Positions 23,615 to 36,120 of a stretch of DNA of 64,000 nt are shown piece by piece (position 1 is the first letter of the stretch; each line of letters starts with the position of its first letter). Where the stretch lies: positions 138,684,807-138,748,806 of the forward strand of contig NC_035449.2 in NCBI RefSeq assembly GCF_002127325.2, read 5' to 3'. A program made the position numbers and the translations under genes. The stretch comes from Helianthus annuus (lineage: Eukaryota; Streptophyta; Magnoliopsida; Asterales; Asteraceae). The notes under the pieces are model-generated. The model saw nothing but the letters and a program-made list of their open reading frames with translations. It searched no databases and had not been told where the DNA came from.

Positions 23615-23650
23615 GCTTGAGGACAAGCAAAGTTCAAGTGTGGGGATGTT
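23615..23650 (+). other. Athila PPT with adjoining hairpin
   Basis: GCTTG-AGGA-CAAGC (23615-23628) is followed by AAAG and TTCAAGTGTGGGGATGTT. The LTR begins TGATG at 23651, so the G-rich run is the plus-strand primer site. Confidence 0.75.
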
Positions 23651-25495
23651 TGATGTATAAGAATTTATACATCTTTTAAACGTCAAATACGCCCCGTTTA
23701 TGCGAAAACTCTTTGTATTTTCATTGATTTTGGTACTCATTTGAGTTGTTTGTGAAAATACAGGTCCGGGCTTCGGGCCGGTGATGAAATGGAAGCTTTT
23801 GGAGCAAAATGGAGCAAAAATGAAGCATTCCAGCAAACTGCCAGATATGGCACTACCGTGCCAAACAGTGGCACGACCGTGCCAAGCTTTCCGACGTCGG
23901 CACTCTCAGCCAGCACTAGCATCTATCGGCCTAACCATCGAAATCAGGAGACGCACGACTGTGCCAACCACTGGCACGACCGTGCCAGACCAAAAACAGC
24001 CCCTGATCAGCTCGTTTCCGAGATCGGTTCATTCGTTATCGAGCACTACCGGCTCGCACGACCAGAGCATCTCCGAGCACGGTCGTGCGACCTCGGGAAC
24101 ATTTGAGCGGGATTTTTCCAGAAATGGTAGCAAACAAGATTGACAGACGAAAAGTGACTCTGACACTTGCCATGCACGACCGTGCCAAAAGGTGGCATGG
24201 TAGTGCCAAACGCCCAACAGTTTAAATACGAGTTTCCAGCTCATTTGCAAGGGAGTTAGAGCATTTTGGTGACTTTTTCTCTCAAGAATCTGGTCTTGGA
24301 AGCTTGTTGGAGCCAAGAGGAAGCCTTGAAGAGGATTAAATCACTTGAAGATCTACTCAAACACCATTTTAATCTTGTCTTTAACTTGGTTAGCTTACTA
24401 CATTATGAACAATTTATGTTTCTTTGTGCTTGATTTGGTATTCATGAGCCTTATGGGCTAAACACTTGTGTTGTCTAAACTATGTTGAAGCTTATGAACA
24501 TATGATAATATGGAAGTAGCTGTGATGATTGTTCTTGTTAATCTTCATGTTGTCACTTAGTCTTGTTCTTGGAATTCATATGCATGCTTAAAGTTCTTGT
24601 TCTTGAATGTTTGCTCATAAGTATTTACATGTTGTGTTGGAAAGCCCATGTAGAGATTATGATTATTGAATCTTGTTAACTTGTTAGTATGATTCATAGC
24701 ATGAAACTAGGAATGGTGAGTGCTAATGTGATTTGAACAATGATTTGAGCTTGTGTGTGAATTCTTGCATCTAGATTTGGAAAGATCAAAAGTATGCTTA
24801 TATGAATTCTATAGTTTGTGTTCATGTTATGTTGATGATTTAGGCCAAAGTTGTTAGCTAGCATGACCATGCTTGTGGTTCATATCAATAAACATGATGA
24901 TAGTGCCAACTACTTGAAACCAAGTTAGGGTGATTAGTGTGTTGTTCATATTAGTTTTCCCTAATTTGTAGAGTTAGGAGTTTTGACAAACAAATAACTC
25001 ATGATTAAAGATTAACATAAACTTAGCAAATGAGCTTAAAAGAATAATTTTTAGGTGATTAGAATGTTAATTCATTTTTAATTTTCCTAAGAATTATAGA
25101 CTAGGAAGCCTTGATTGGGGACTTAGTTAAATCTAGAACTTGCATCATCACAAATCTTCCACCTTGTTGTCATATGTTTGTTAGTGGAAACTTAGTTTAG
25201 GCAACCCTTTCTTAGATATTGTTCTTGTTAGAATTTTTAGTAGTTTACTTATTTGCATGCTAAGTTAGAAAAATCAACCCAAACATTTGAAAAGGCTTTA
25301 AAGTAGCAAAAGTTTAGTCTCGAGACACTGCATCCACGGATTGATATCCGGTTCTTGCCGATTAGCTATATTACCACCCGACGGGTACACTTGCCCTTTG
25401 TGTGTGTAGTTAGTTCCTAGGTGAAAAACCATTTTTAAAACTAAATTTGTGTGAAGAAAAACTTAATTAAAAATATATTTAATTCACGCACATCA
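23651..25495 (+). repeat. Athila 3' LTR
   Basis: Same length as the 5' LTR (1845 bp), with about 21 single-base differences by eye and no indels. It carries the same palindrome cluster and TATA-like box. Confidence 0.93.
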
Positions 25496-25500
25496 GTTCT

Positions 25501-26576
25501 TCACCTAGGTCGTGCCGGAAACTAGATTTGCAGTTCAGTTCAACAAATATCACCGCCCCCCCTTCAGATGAAGATGATGAGGTTTTGAGGGCCGGCGACC
25601 GGAGACGCTGCTCACGGCGGCGGTCTTTATCTCCGACCGGAGACGCCGCTCACGGTAAACCCTCCTGTTTGTGATCAATCACCTGATACATCTTGCAAAG
25701 TCCCCCTCTGCAGTTACCCGTTTATCAATTTGGATTTAAAAATTTAAACCCCACTGTTGAAACTTTTTTTATATTTAAAATCTGATTTTGATTGTAATTT
25801 GAAATTTTCAGGAAATTTAAAACGAAAGGGCAGCAAGTGAATAACAAAAAGAAAGAAGCAAGATGGGAATTTCTAGTTAGAAAAGTGGAAGCAGCTAAAG
25901 CTGTATCGTCAGATATGTAATTTTATTTTGTTTATGCTAGTAGATTTTAAACATTTTTTGTATGTAAATTTGTATAAATTTATGATTAATGTTATTGAAT
26001 TTTTATAGTTTTTAGTTTTATTTGCTTTTGTATCCGATCTCTCGGATGTTTTATAAATAGAATAAAACAAGAAAAAACATTAAATTTCGTGACAATTGTG
26101 TAGCAAAATTTAAAAATTAACTTCCACTAAATGGGTAGGAAAATGCGTAGAAAATGTGTAGCAATTTGTGACAGCCTTTTTCTGTTAGAAGTGGGTAGCA
26201 AAATGCGTAGAAAATGCGTAAAGAAACCAGTTTTCTACGAGTGGTTTAACTATATATGCATTTCGTCACAAATTCGTAGAAAATTAAATTTCGTGACAAT
26301 TGTGTAGAAAAAATATAAAAATTAAATTTCGTGACAATTGTGTAGCAAAAATTAAAAATTAACTTTCGTTAAATGGGTAGGAAAATTCGTAGAAAATGTG
26401 TAGCAATTTGTGATAGCCCTTTTCTGTCATAAATGGGTAGGAAAATACGTAAGAAACCAGTTTCCTACGAGTGGTTTTCCTACATATGCATTTCGTCACA
26501 AATTCGTAGAAAATCGCGAGTTGTGACGCATTTCCTATGGAAAATGGTGTCAGAAATTTTAATTTTTCTAGTAGTG
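25501..26576. other. Right part of the CACTA element
   Basis: From 25564 there is a short GC-rich block with a repeated CGACCGGAGACGC(T/C)GCTCACGG unit about 40 bp apart, then AT-rich DNA. From about 26085 to 26560 there are many subterminal repeats built on TTTCGTGACAATTGTGTAG, GGGTAGGAAAATGCGTAG and TTTCGTCACAAATTCGTAG. No transposase is visible. Confidence 0.75.
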
Positions 26577-26723
26577 TATTTAAGGGAATTCAATATAATT
26601 AATATTATTTAGAATATTATTTTATCATTTCTCTATAATTTGTTGGATGCCATTTGACACTTTTTAAATAGTTCTTACAGTTTGTATGTGAAATATGGCT
26701 TGTATTTGATCATACCCCTTAGA

Positions 26724-28128
26724 ATTATTCAACTTAAATTCGTTTCTTCAAATTTTATGTTCGTTTTGATTATTGACCAGGACCTAAATTGGTATCAATG
26801 ACAAGTTCAATCGTAGATATCAAACGGGTACTCGGGTTCTTAATCGACGGCTAAGAAGTCTAACAGGTGGACGACCAGGATGGTTAAGATCAGCGGTACG
26901 GGTTCGTCGGAGCAGTAGCGTGGGTACTGTTACGGTGGTAGACAACGAGTAAGTTGTCCATGCCACGACCGATAACAACTCGAAAATAAGCGGTTGTTCG
27001 GTTTTTGAAAAGAAGCTCAGAGGCGAGTTTACGCCTGTGAGGAAGATCAATCAAAAGATCAGTGGCTAAGTTACAATTCGGTGATAAAAAATCAGGAAAA
27101 AGTGGATGCTAGAGTAACTCGTGATCATTTTTGCAGTTTTGCGAGAGATTTATTTAGTTGAATTGGTTTAAACCTGAACGTTCGTTGGAGTCGGCAATTA
27201 AAATCGGAAAAGAAAAAAGTCACGTTGAATTCTTGAATGCTGGTTCCAAATTAGTTTTTATTTATTTTTATGAAAAACGAAGGATTTCTGTCATGGCTGT
27301 TTCAAAAGACAAAAATAGAATATTGTTTTATTCAAGCTTGCACATGTGTTGGTAGTCTATCTATTAAAACATCCCAATTTGTTAGTAATTACTCAGTAAC
27401 ATCCGTTGGTAAGTCGTTGGTAAATTCTTTTATTCATGCCATATTTTCTTTTCTTACGGTCTAATTGATTTCCAACGATAACTAGGGTCGACCGATAGAC
27501 CAGTAAAGTCAAGCTAGGACTTGAGGCCTTAACTTTATAGGTCCACTACTATTTTGAATACATTTTCCTTTTCATCTATCATATCATCCATAATACACTA
27601 CCATTACCTCCTACTATCCATAATATACTACCATTACCTCTTACTATCCATAATACACTACCCTTACCAATATGTATAATATTTTTTCACTTTATGCACA
27701 TGTACATCAACACCCTTCATACCATATCAAACAACATATTACATCATAAAGTGACAAATATAACCAAACCATCAACCACTAGATATAACTAACCAAAAAC
27801 ATGTATATTGGCTTACTTCATCATTCAAAATCACAAATTTTTTGTACCAAAACACGTTATATCATGTTCATACATATAGATGCACATGTGCATTTTATAT
27901 ATTGCTTATGTAAAAAGTAGTGTATTACAGATGGTAGTGTAAATAAAAGTGCAATTGTCTAATATTGGTAGTGTATTACTGAATTTGTTAAAGAAATGAT
28001 ACATATGCACATGTATATTAATGTGCTAAAAGTGGTCAATAAAAACTAACTAATTTTAACGTAAACTAGACACTCTAAGTTTTAAATTTATAAATTAAGA
28101 CTCTTGAAAACCTAGACCACACAACCAG
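26724..28128. other. AT-rich stretch with a 30-bp minisatellite
   Basis: About 1.4 kb with no supported gene. Near 27580-27665 a unit like ATCCATAATACACTACCATTACC-TCTTACT repeats about three times. A TTGGTATCAA sequence near 26791 resembles an initiator-Met primer site but no LTR end is next to it. Confidence 0.55.
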
Positions 28129-28133
28129 CAAGT

Positions 28134-31100
28134 TGTCACACCCCGATTTCCACGTGTATCACCGGTGGGCCCGGTGGGGGATTACCGTGACGTAGTTGGC
28201 AACATTATAGTCAAACCACACAATATATGAATGCACAGCGGAAGCATAAAGATAAATATAATTCAACCATTGATTGTAATATCGAATGTATCACAAATAG
28301 TCGAATGGTATCCACAGGGGAATCAAAATAATAAAAAGTGTTGTTCAACAGACAAAGCATCAAAGCTTGCGAGACTTCTTAAGATGCTAAGGAGCTATAG
28401 CCAGCCGATTACGTGTAGTACCTGCACTTAATCTTTTTGGGAAAATACGTCAGTTTACACTGGTAAATACATTCAACCGACACTTTTGTAAAATGTTTAT
28501 TAAAAATTGATTTGAATGCACAAGGCACAAACTCTTTTATAACTTGGGAGAATTATTTAATATTATAATCGTGTGAACGAATTACATGTTCCTTCTTTGC
28601 GTTCAGTAGCCCGGATCTAGTCCGGGTTAAAGATCAATAGACACACCACATTGCGTAAAACCAAGGTGGGTAAACCAACGGTTACGTCTTTTAATAATAT
28701 AGACATAATGCTGGGTGTACGCCTACACCCGGATGTCGAGGTCGTGGCCATTTCGTAAAATGATGCCAAGGATATCCGGGACATGGTCATTAACCCCCCA
28801 AAGGCTTTTAAGTAACAAGACTGTTTAAACGAGCCGATTAAATTATTCAATTAACCACCAAACGATGGAAGATTTGATGCTCGATCAAGCGGTATTTTAT
28901 ATATACCGTAACCCAAGCCCGTAATACGGAAAATAAGTTAAAAGTATTTACCTTTGCAAGTATTGTCCTTAATTGATTAAATCACAGATATCTTTTACTG
29001 GGGCTCCTATTCTGGAACAAAGGTTTTAAAATACCCTATTAGAATCCTAACGGGTCTTTATATTAGCCGTAGCCTAGACCGGTCAGTTTCAAGGGCTAGA
29101 TACGGTTTAATCGCGTGAAAGGCGAAAACCGAGAATGGAATGTGATTCTGACCCAACAAGTTCGGAGACTTGTTTTATATGGGTTTAATATTCACACTCT
29201 GGATTTTGGGGTCAAAATAATATGGTTTGACCCGTATCGGCTAATTTATGTAAACTAGTTACATAAGCCGAACCGTGCGCGCAATAGGCGCAACGGGTAA
29301 TCGTAAGAGTCCTACACTTGTTTCCTAAGTCAATATGCCTTAAAGAGGTTGTGGTATCAGTAGGATACCTTCCGTGATGCCCGTAGCGAGTTTAAGTTCA
29401 TTATACGCCCCGTAGGGGTTTTCCGGTCATTTTAAAGACTTTTAAAGGAGGTTTTAGAGTTCTACAGGAAATCTGATTTTCCCGATCAGTTTATAAAGTC
29501 TAAAATACTTTATTTATTATTTAAAATCAGTAGCAACTGGAATCGGGTCAAAAGACTTTATAGAACTCAAGTTTTGGCCGAAAAGGGCATATTCGGTATT
29601 TACCGAACCGTAGCCATAACCGCAGGATATGAGCAGGTTAAAATTAATTAAAAATCTTTAAAAATCCCAAAATATTATTTCACAACAGTGAGTAAAAGGT
29701 TTGGTGACGAAATCTTGGTTTAGGTAGGCGTTATGCTAATCGCGCCGTTTATTACAAAAGTTTCTTTTATTTGCGCTATTTAGCATAACTCCTATTCTAG
29801 ACCTCGGATTTGCGTGAAACTTTAAGGACATGCTTAGAATTTAGTAAGCAAGGTTATGGTCCCTTCACGCGTCTGAAATACTCGTTTTATTTTGAAAAGG
29901 GCGTTACGGTCAACTTTTAAGCAATTAACGGAAATGCGTAAAAGACTCGGACAAACAACGAACCGGTCACAGAGGGTGATACCATCACGTGACCTGGTCC
30001 TAAGAGAGTCCTAAGGCATATCTACATTGCACTAAAACAGGTCAGAACTGAAGTCAAAGCAAAAGTCAAACTTTTGCGACATTCGGCTCTGAACCGGGTC
30101 AATATAGCAAATGGCCGAATCAAACGAGCTTAGACAAGTTTATATACTTAATATCATGTTTTATAAGTGTTCAAACAGGTTTCATATCATCTATATTACA
30201 GATTATGCAAGAATCGCAAAAAAATGGCTTTCTGTTGACTTTTTAAGTATACGTTTGACTCGACATTTGAAATAGTTAGAGTGGTGATCAGGGGAAACCC
30301 TTTTAGGGGTTTATTACCCACATAAATACCAACACATAACTACTTTTGATTCGACAATTCACTGGACCATTCGTGATTTATCGCAAAGTCAATCGTTAGT
30401 TACGACGGATTGACTTTTAAGCTAAACTAAGCAAAAACAAGGCCATAGAAGGTTTGGCATACTTACAGAGACTTGTGCACGACTTAGGAATTATAGAAGA
30501 ACACTTGGGAGCTTCAGGAATGAGCAGAAGATGTGTTTTGAGGTGTGATGAACTTATGCACAATGTAGGCCTATTTATAGTGAAAGAATGACCTCTAGAT
30601 CATTACAACTCAGGCTACAAGTGAGTATGGATGTTCAGCAGGTGTCCTAAGGTGCTAGGGGTCAGGTAGAGGGCACCCATGGTTCGTCTACAAGCCAAAT
30701 CATTGAATCTGCCCATACTTTCTGCATCTGTATGGTTCACGCGGCCCGCATGGAAGATCAGGCAGACTTGTACGCGGGTCGCCTGAGTTCTCATAACAGA
30801 ACGCGTAATTGCAGAAGGCTCGCGGCCCGCTTTAACTTACCCCATTCTTCAACGCAACCCGCGTTAGGTTAGTTACTCAAGATTTTTAAATCTTTTATAA
30901 TCATTACGAAATCTTTGTAACTAATAACGAAATCTTTGGTAATTAATAACCTGACCTTTCGGGTTTGAAGGGGTAACTTTGCGATTTGGCCCTTGATTAT
31001 TTACAACTAAGGGCCTCGTGTTATTTACCCGCATTGTTAAGTCCCCGGTTAGTTTGTTAGTTATCCGGAAGGCCTTAACTTTCGTTGTTGATGCTTCTAA

Positions 31101-31510
31101 CCCTTCTCGTACGAATTTGATCATAACTTTCTCGTTTTAAAACGGAACTTCGCGGAATTTATATAGTACATTCTAGTGAGCGTATTTTACTGTTACAAAG
31201 CCTCGGGTACGTCAAAGGGTCACTCAGAGGTATAATTAAACATGTTGACACAGTTAACCCCTGCAGCTTGTAATCTCTCACTTTCTTCCGCGTTTCGCTT
31301 CCGTACGATCCATGATTTATTCGTTTGAAGGTACGAGCATTGTTTAGGGTTACTATACAGTATACCTACCCTTGTTTGACATTTATAACCCTCGAATTTA
31401 CATACTTTCAAGGTTTGTCAACATTAGTCCTTCATTTAATATTAAATGCCACGTGTAAACTCAACACACGTGTCAATACATTATTGGACACAAAATTTCG
31501 AGGTGTTACA
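28134..31510 (-). repeat. E2 3' LTR
   Basis: On the minus strand it runs from TGTAACACCTCGAAATTTTG (at 31510) to CGGGGTGTGACA (at 28134). It carries a CTATAAATAG box (30571-30580) and GCGGCCCGC-type motifs near 30740-30865. Compared with the 5' LTR it has a 9-bp insertion at about 28171 and lacks about 19 bp at about 30681. Confidence 0.93.
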
Positions 31511-31547
31511 TCCTCACCCCCTTAAAATAAATCTCGACCCGAGATTT
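31511..31547 (-). other. E2 PPT with adjoining hairpin
   Basis: On the minus strand: hairpin AAATCTCG-GGT-CGAGATTT (31529-31547), then AAGGGGGTGAGGA (31511-31523) directly before the LTR. The hairpin overlaps the last base pairs of the pol stop codon. Confidence 0.75.
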
Positions 31548-34500
31548 ACTCAGACAAATAGGGATATTTCTCTTTCATCGTGGATTCAACTTCCCACGTG
31601 AACTCGGGACCTCTCCGGGCATCCCATTTAACCTTAACTATCGGTACATGTTTCCTGCGAAGCTTCTTTACTTGTCGGTCTTCAATCGACAAAGGCTTCT
31701 CCACAAACTTCAAGCTCTCATCTATATGCACATCTGTGTGTGGGATCACCAATGATTCATCAGCGAAGCATTTCTTTAGATTGCAGATGTGGAACACGTT
31801 GTGAATTCCATTGAGCTATTCTGGTAAGTTCAACTTATAGGCAACTGACCCGACACGTTCGATATCCTCGAAAGGTCCTATGTATCTCGGGCTCAGTTTT
31901 CCCTTCTTACCGAAACGCATCACCCCCTTCCAGGGTGATACTTTTAGCAACACTTTTTCACCAACCTCGAAGTGAAAATCCTTACGCTTTGGATCAGCGT
32001 AGCTTTTTTGCCTATCACGGGCAGCTTTGAGACGTTCCCGAATCTGGACAATCTTGTCCGTTGTCTCGAAAACTATCTCTGGTCCTGATAATTGGACCTC
32101 TCCCACTTCCGCCCAACAAACAGGCGATCTACACTTCCTACCGTATAATGCCTCGAAGGGCGCAGCCTTTATGCTGGTATGGTAGCTATTGTTGTAGGAG
32201 AATTCGATTAGTGGTAGGTTCTTATCCCAACTACCACCCAAATCGATTGCACATGCCCGTAGCATGTCTTCTAACGTTTGAATAATACGCTCACTCTGAC
32301 CGTCTGTCTGAGGATGGTAAGCCGTACTAAAGTTCAAACGTGTGCCCAAAGATTGTTGGAAACTCTTCCAGAAATGAGACGTGTATCTAGTATCTCGATC
32401 GGAGATAATAGACACAGGTATGCCATGTAAGGCTACAATATTATCAACATATAACTGGGCTAATGTATCGGAGCTATAAGTCTTCTTGATGGGTAAGAAA
32501 TGAGCTGACTTAGTCAGTCTATCGACTATAACCCATATTGTGTCGTTTCCTTTGCTCGTTTTTGGTAACTTGGTGATAAAATCCATAGTTACACACTCCT
32601 ATTTCCATTCAGGAAGTTCAGGCTGTTGTAGCAAGCCAGATGGCTTTTGATGCTCAGTCTTGACTTGCGCACAAGTTAAGCATTTGGCTACATAAGCGGC
32701 TACAGACTTTTTCGAGCCTATCCACCAATAATTTGCCTTTAAATCCTGATACATTTTATCTGCTCCAGGATGGACAGAATATTTGGAACTATGGGCTTCC
32801 TGGAGGATAACATCTCGTAGTCCTCCATAAATTGGAACCCATATTCGCCCATTCAATCGCAAAATTCCATCCTTGCTAAGAGTTAACTGCTCTTCAATTA
32901 CTCCTAACTTTTCCTTAGGATAATTAGCTTCTAACACAGCCTCTCGCTGTGCAGCTAATATCCTTTCAATTAAGTTATTCTTGACTTCAATGCTCTTAGC
33001 ATTGATTCGGATGGGTTTCATCCTTTCTTTCCGGCTCAGGGCATCAGCGACTACATTCGCCTTGCCGGGATGGTATCTGATCTCACAATCATAATCATTT
33101 AAGGTTTCCATCCATCGGCGTTGCCTCATGTTCAACTCTTTCTGATTAAATAGATGTTGAAGGCTCTTGTGATCTGAATAGATCACAAACTTGATTCCGT
33201 ACAAATAATGCCTCCACAGTTTTAGTGCGAACACAACGGCACCCAGCTCTAAGTCATGAGTGGTGTAATTCTTTTCGTGCACCTTCAACTGTCTTGAAGC
33301 ATAGGCAATCACCTTGCCTTTCTGCATGAGCACACACCCCATGCCAGTGTGTGACGCGTCGCAGTAAACTACGAACTCTTTAGTACCTTCCGGTAGCGTC
33401 AACACAGGGGTGTTGCTTAGCTTTTGCTTTAAAATATCAAAGGATTCTTGCTGCTTAGGGCCCCAAACAAATTTTATCTTCTTCTTGGTTAGAGAAGTTA
33501 AGGGCGCAGCAATCCTTGAGAAATTTTCAATGAATCTCCTGTAGTATCCTGCCAACCCCAGGAAACTACGGATCTCTGTGGGCGTCTTTGGCTCTTGCCA
33601 ATTCATGACCACCTCTACCTTAGCGGGATCCACCTGGATACCACGCTCGCTCACGACATGTCCAAGAAATTGGACTTCTCGTAGCCAGAATTCGCATTTA
33701 GAGAATTTGGCATAGAGTTTCTCGCGATGCAGCAATTTGAGAATACATCGTAGGTGTTTCTCATGGTCAGCTTTATTCTTTGAATAGATAAGAATGTCGT
33801 CGATGAATACGATGACGAATTTGTCCAAGTACGGCTTGCAGACGCGATTCATGAGATCCATGAACGCAGCCGGTGCATTTGTGAACCCAAAAGGCATCAC
33901 TAGGAACTCGTAGTGACCGTATCGAGTCCTAAATGATGTTTTATGCACGTCTTCATCTCTGACCTTCAGCTGATGGTAGCCCGACCTCAAGTCGATCTTT
34001 GAGAAATAGCTAGCCCCTTGCAATTGATCAAACAAATCGTCGATTCTTGGCAATGGGTATCTATTCTTTATCGTGACCTTATTAAGTTCACGATAGTCGA
34101 TGCACAGACGCATCGATCCGTCCTTTTTCTTAACAAACAGGACAGGTGCTCCCGAAGGAGATGAACTAGGCTTGATGAAACCTTTTGCTAACAGTTCATC
34201 CAGCTGGGTCCTCAATTCCTTCATTTCAGTCGGTGCTAGTCTGTAGGGTGCTCTAGCAATAGGAGCTGCTCCAGGGATGATATCTATTCTGAATTCCACT
34301 TGCCTATCTGGTGGCAACCCAGGTAGATCTTCGGGGAAAACTTCTGGATACTCCGAAATGACAGGAATGTCCTCTATCTTTGGTTTGGGCTCTTCAATAA
34401 TTACCTGTGCCATGTAGATGACACAGCCTCTTTTTAAACATCTTGAAGCCTTGAGCATAGTTACATTCTCGGGCAATCCATACTGCGTATCTCCTCGAAT

Positions 34501-36120
34501 GGTGAGCGATTCACCAGTCGGGGTCTTTAGCACAATTTGTTTTCTATTGCAGATGATCTGGGCCTGGTTGGGTGATAACCAGTCCATGCCCAGAACGATG
34601 TCAAAACCAGCTAGATTAAAGGGAAGTAGAGATAGAGGAAAAGAATGGTTCTTAATGGATATCATACATCCATCTAATATAGTGGAGACGGTTTCTACTG
34701 TGCCGTCTGCTAGCTCTACCTCGTATTTCACGTTTAGGGTTTTGACAGGCATGTTCAGCAATTTGCAAAATTTTTGGTCTACGAAGGATTTATCAGCGCC
34801 TGAATCGAAAAGTACTCTTGCAAAGATATTATTCACGAGAAAAGTACCTGTGATTACGTTGTCGTCTTGCAAAGCTTCCTTCACATCCATCTTGAAGACT
34901 CTAGCATTATTCTTTTTGGTTTCTTCAGTCTTCTTGGCAAATTTGGGGCAGTTGCTCTTAATGTGCCCCTTCTCATTGCAGTTATAGCAGGTCGCATCTT
35001 TAATCTTCTTACAGTCCACAGTCTTGTGGTCCTTGGACTTGCACAGTCCACAAGTATGCGACTTCGACTGGGACTGTGAGTTCGACCCAAGCCTACATTT
35101 CCCAAAGTGGAATTTCTGGCAGTTTTTGCACTTGGGCTTCTCTCCGGATTGTTGCCCATCTTTTCTCGACTCTGTCCCTCTCTTGCCATCACCGTTCCCA
35201 CGGTGTTTCTTACCCGACCTTCGTGAGGTATCGTCCTCACGCTTCCTCTTCTCGGCCTCTTTATTCCTCAGCGATCTCAGTCGGACTGCGTCCATCGTGA
35301 GGGACAAAGAGAGGTCAGTTACAGACCTGAAGGTCGTTGGCCGAGAGGCCTTCACACTTGCCTTTATCGCGGGTTCTAACCCCCCGATAAAACGAGCGAT
35401 TCTCCTTGGTTCTGGGGTTACCAGATATGGAACCAATCGAGACATCGTGTTGAAGCTCGTTAAATAGGCTTGGCAATCCAGATTTGTCATCACCAATGAT
35501 ACAAAATCGGACTCTATCTTCTCCACCTCATGTTGAGGGCAATAATTTTCTTTGATGAGAGAAACGAATTCCTCCCACGTCATGCTATAAAGCACAGACT
35601 TTAACGGGGCCTGAACCAACGCCCTCCACCAAGCCAGGGCCTCGCCCTTAAACGACTGCGACACAAACTTTACCACATCCCTTTCCGCACAGCCACTGAT
35701 GTCCACCACAGTGTCCATCTCATCCAGCCACGTCATACACTCGACGGCACCTTTCTCCCCCGTGAAGTCTCGGGGTTTACAAGACACAAAGTACTTGTAT
35801 GTGCAGCCCCTGGCACGGGAAGCATCAGTATACTCCCTTTCACGATGAACACTGTTTTCGTTTGACGAGTGATTGTCGTCGTCCTTTTTGGGTTTGGAGA
35901 GTGGTTTGGATAATGGTTTGCTGTGGGATTTTGAGTGTGTCTTCGGCTTTGATGGTGGTTTGGAAACGGTTCTGTTTCGAGATTCGGTATATTGTCGATC
36001 TAGAGCTGCTTGAAAAGCGTTGTCGACAAGAGCCTTTAGTTGAGCGCCCGTTAAATGTACTTGGGCATTATCATAATCATCTTCACTTGTATGACTATTT
36101 TCTCCATTAGGATTGGCCAT
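31546..36120 (-). pseudogene. gag-pol: E2 gag-pol-chromodomain, one frame with two stops
   Basis: ATG at 36118-36120; TAG at 32599-32601 (very likely TGG to TAG) and at 31816-31818; terminal TGA at 31546-31548. Gag has a Ser/Lys/Pro-rich N-terminus (residues 50-80) and a capsid core (about 110-250). Three cysteine-histidine knuckles follow: C331-C334-H338-C342, C357-C360-H365-C370 and C378-C381-H386-C391. Protease has FDSGAD at 438-443. RT has FIDDILIYS, RNase H has [10 protein letters not shown], integrase has [13 protein letters not shown] and SDRDTRYTS, and the chromodomain-like end has VKVKWDARRGPEFTWE. Gag and pol are in one frame without a frameshift, as is usual for plant chromoviruses. 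With only two stops, this is the least damaged full gag-pol in the window. Confidence 0.95.

Larger units (their letters stand above)
11632..25495 (+). mobile_element. Athila-type Ty3/Gypsy retrotransposon, complete, TSD GTTCT
   Basis: A 13,864-bp element with two LTRs of identical length (1845 bp) has TGATG...CATCA ends and a perfect 5-bp duplication GTTCT (11627-11631, 25496-25500). It has a tRNA-Asp-type primer site, one gag-pol frame with four stops, and an intact ORF in the env position. By eye the LTRs differ at about 21 of 1845 positions (about 1.1 percent), so insertion was recent. The primer site, DLGAS protease, long 3' non-coding part and post-pol ORF support Athila. Confidence 0.93.
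8299..26576. mobile_element. CACTA (En/Spm-type) element, non-autonomous, carrying nested insertions
   Basis: The left end is CACTACTAGAAAA (8299) and the right end is TTTTTCTAGTAGTG (to 26576). Both are flanked by the 3-bp duplication TAT (8296-8298, 26577-26579). CACTA ends and a 3-bp duplication define this superfamily. Arrays of short subterminal repeats built on (C)TACGCATTT / GTAGGAAATGTGTAG occur at both ends, as expected for transposase-binding regions. After removing the MULE and Athila insertions, about 2.8 kb remains, with no transposase frame, so it must have relied on a partner in trans. Confidence 0.85.
8045..26718. mobile_element. Outer MITE-like element split by the CACTA nest
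   Basis: The sequence GGGGTTGGTTC...ACAAACCATATTT...ACAAACCGTAAGAAC at 8046-8092 reappears, inverted and diverged, at about 26668-26718. Both ends abut TTAGA (8040-8044 and 26719-26723), a possible 5-bp target duplication. Removing the CACTA nest leaves about 400 bp with no coding capacity, which suits a MITE. The superfamily is not clear, and the inverted repeats match only about three bases in four, so this layer is less certain than the inner ones. Confidence 0.45.

Noticed and set aside
26785..26805. TTGGTATCAA resembling a Met-type primer site
   Set aside because: No LTR end lies directly upstream, and there are no gag or pol remains downstream.
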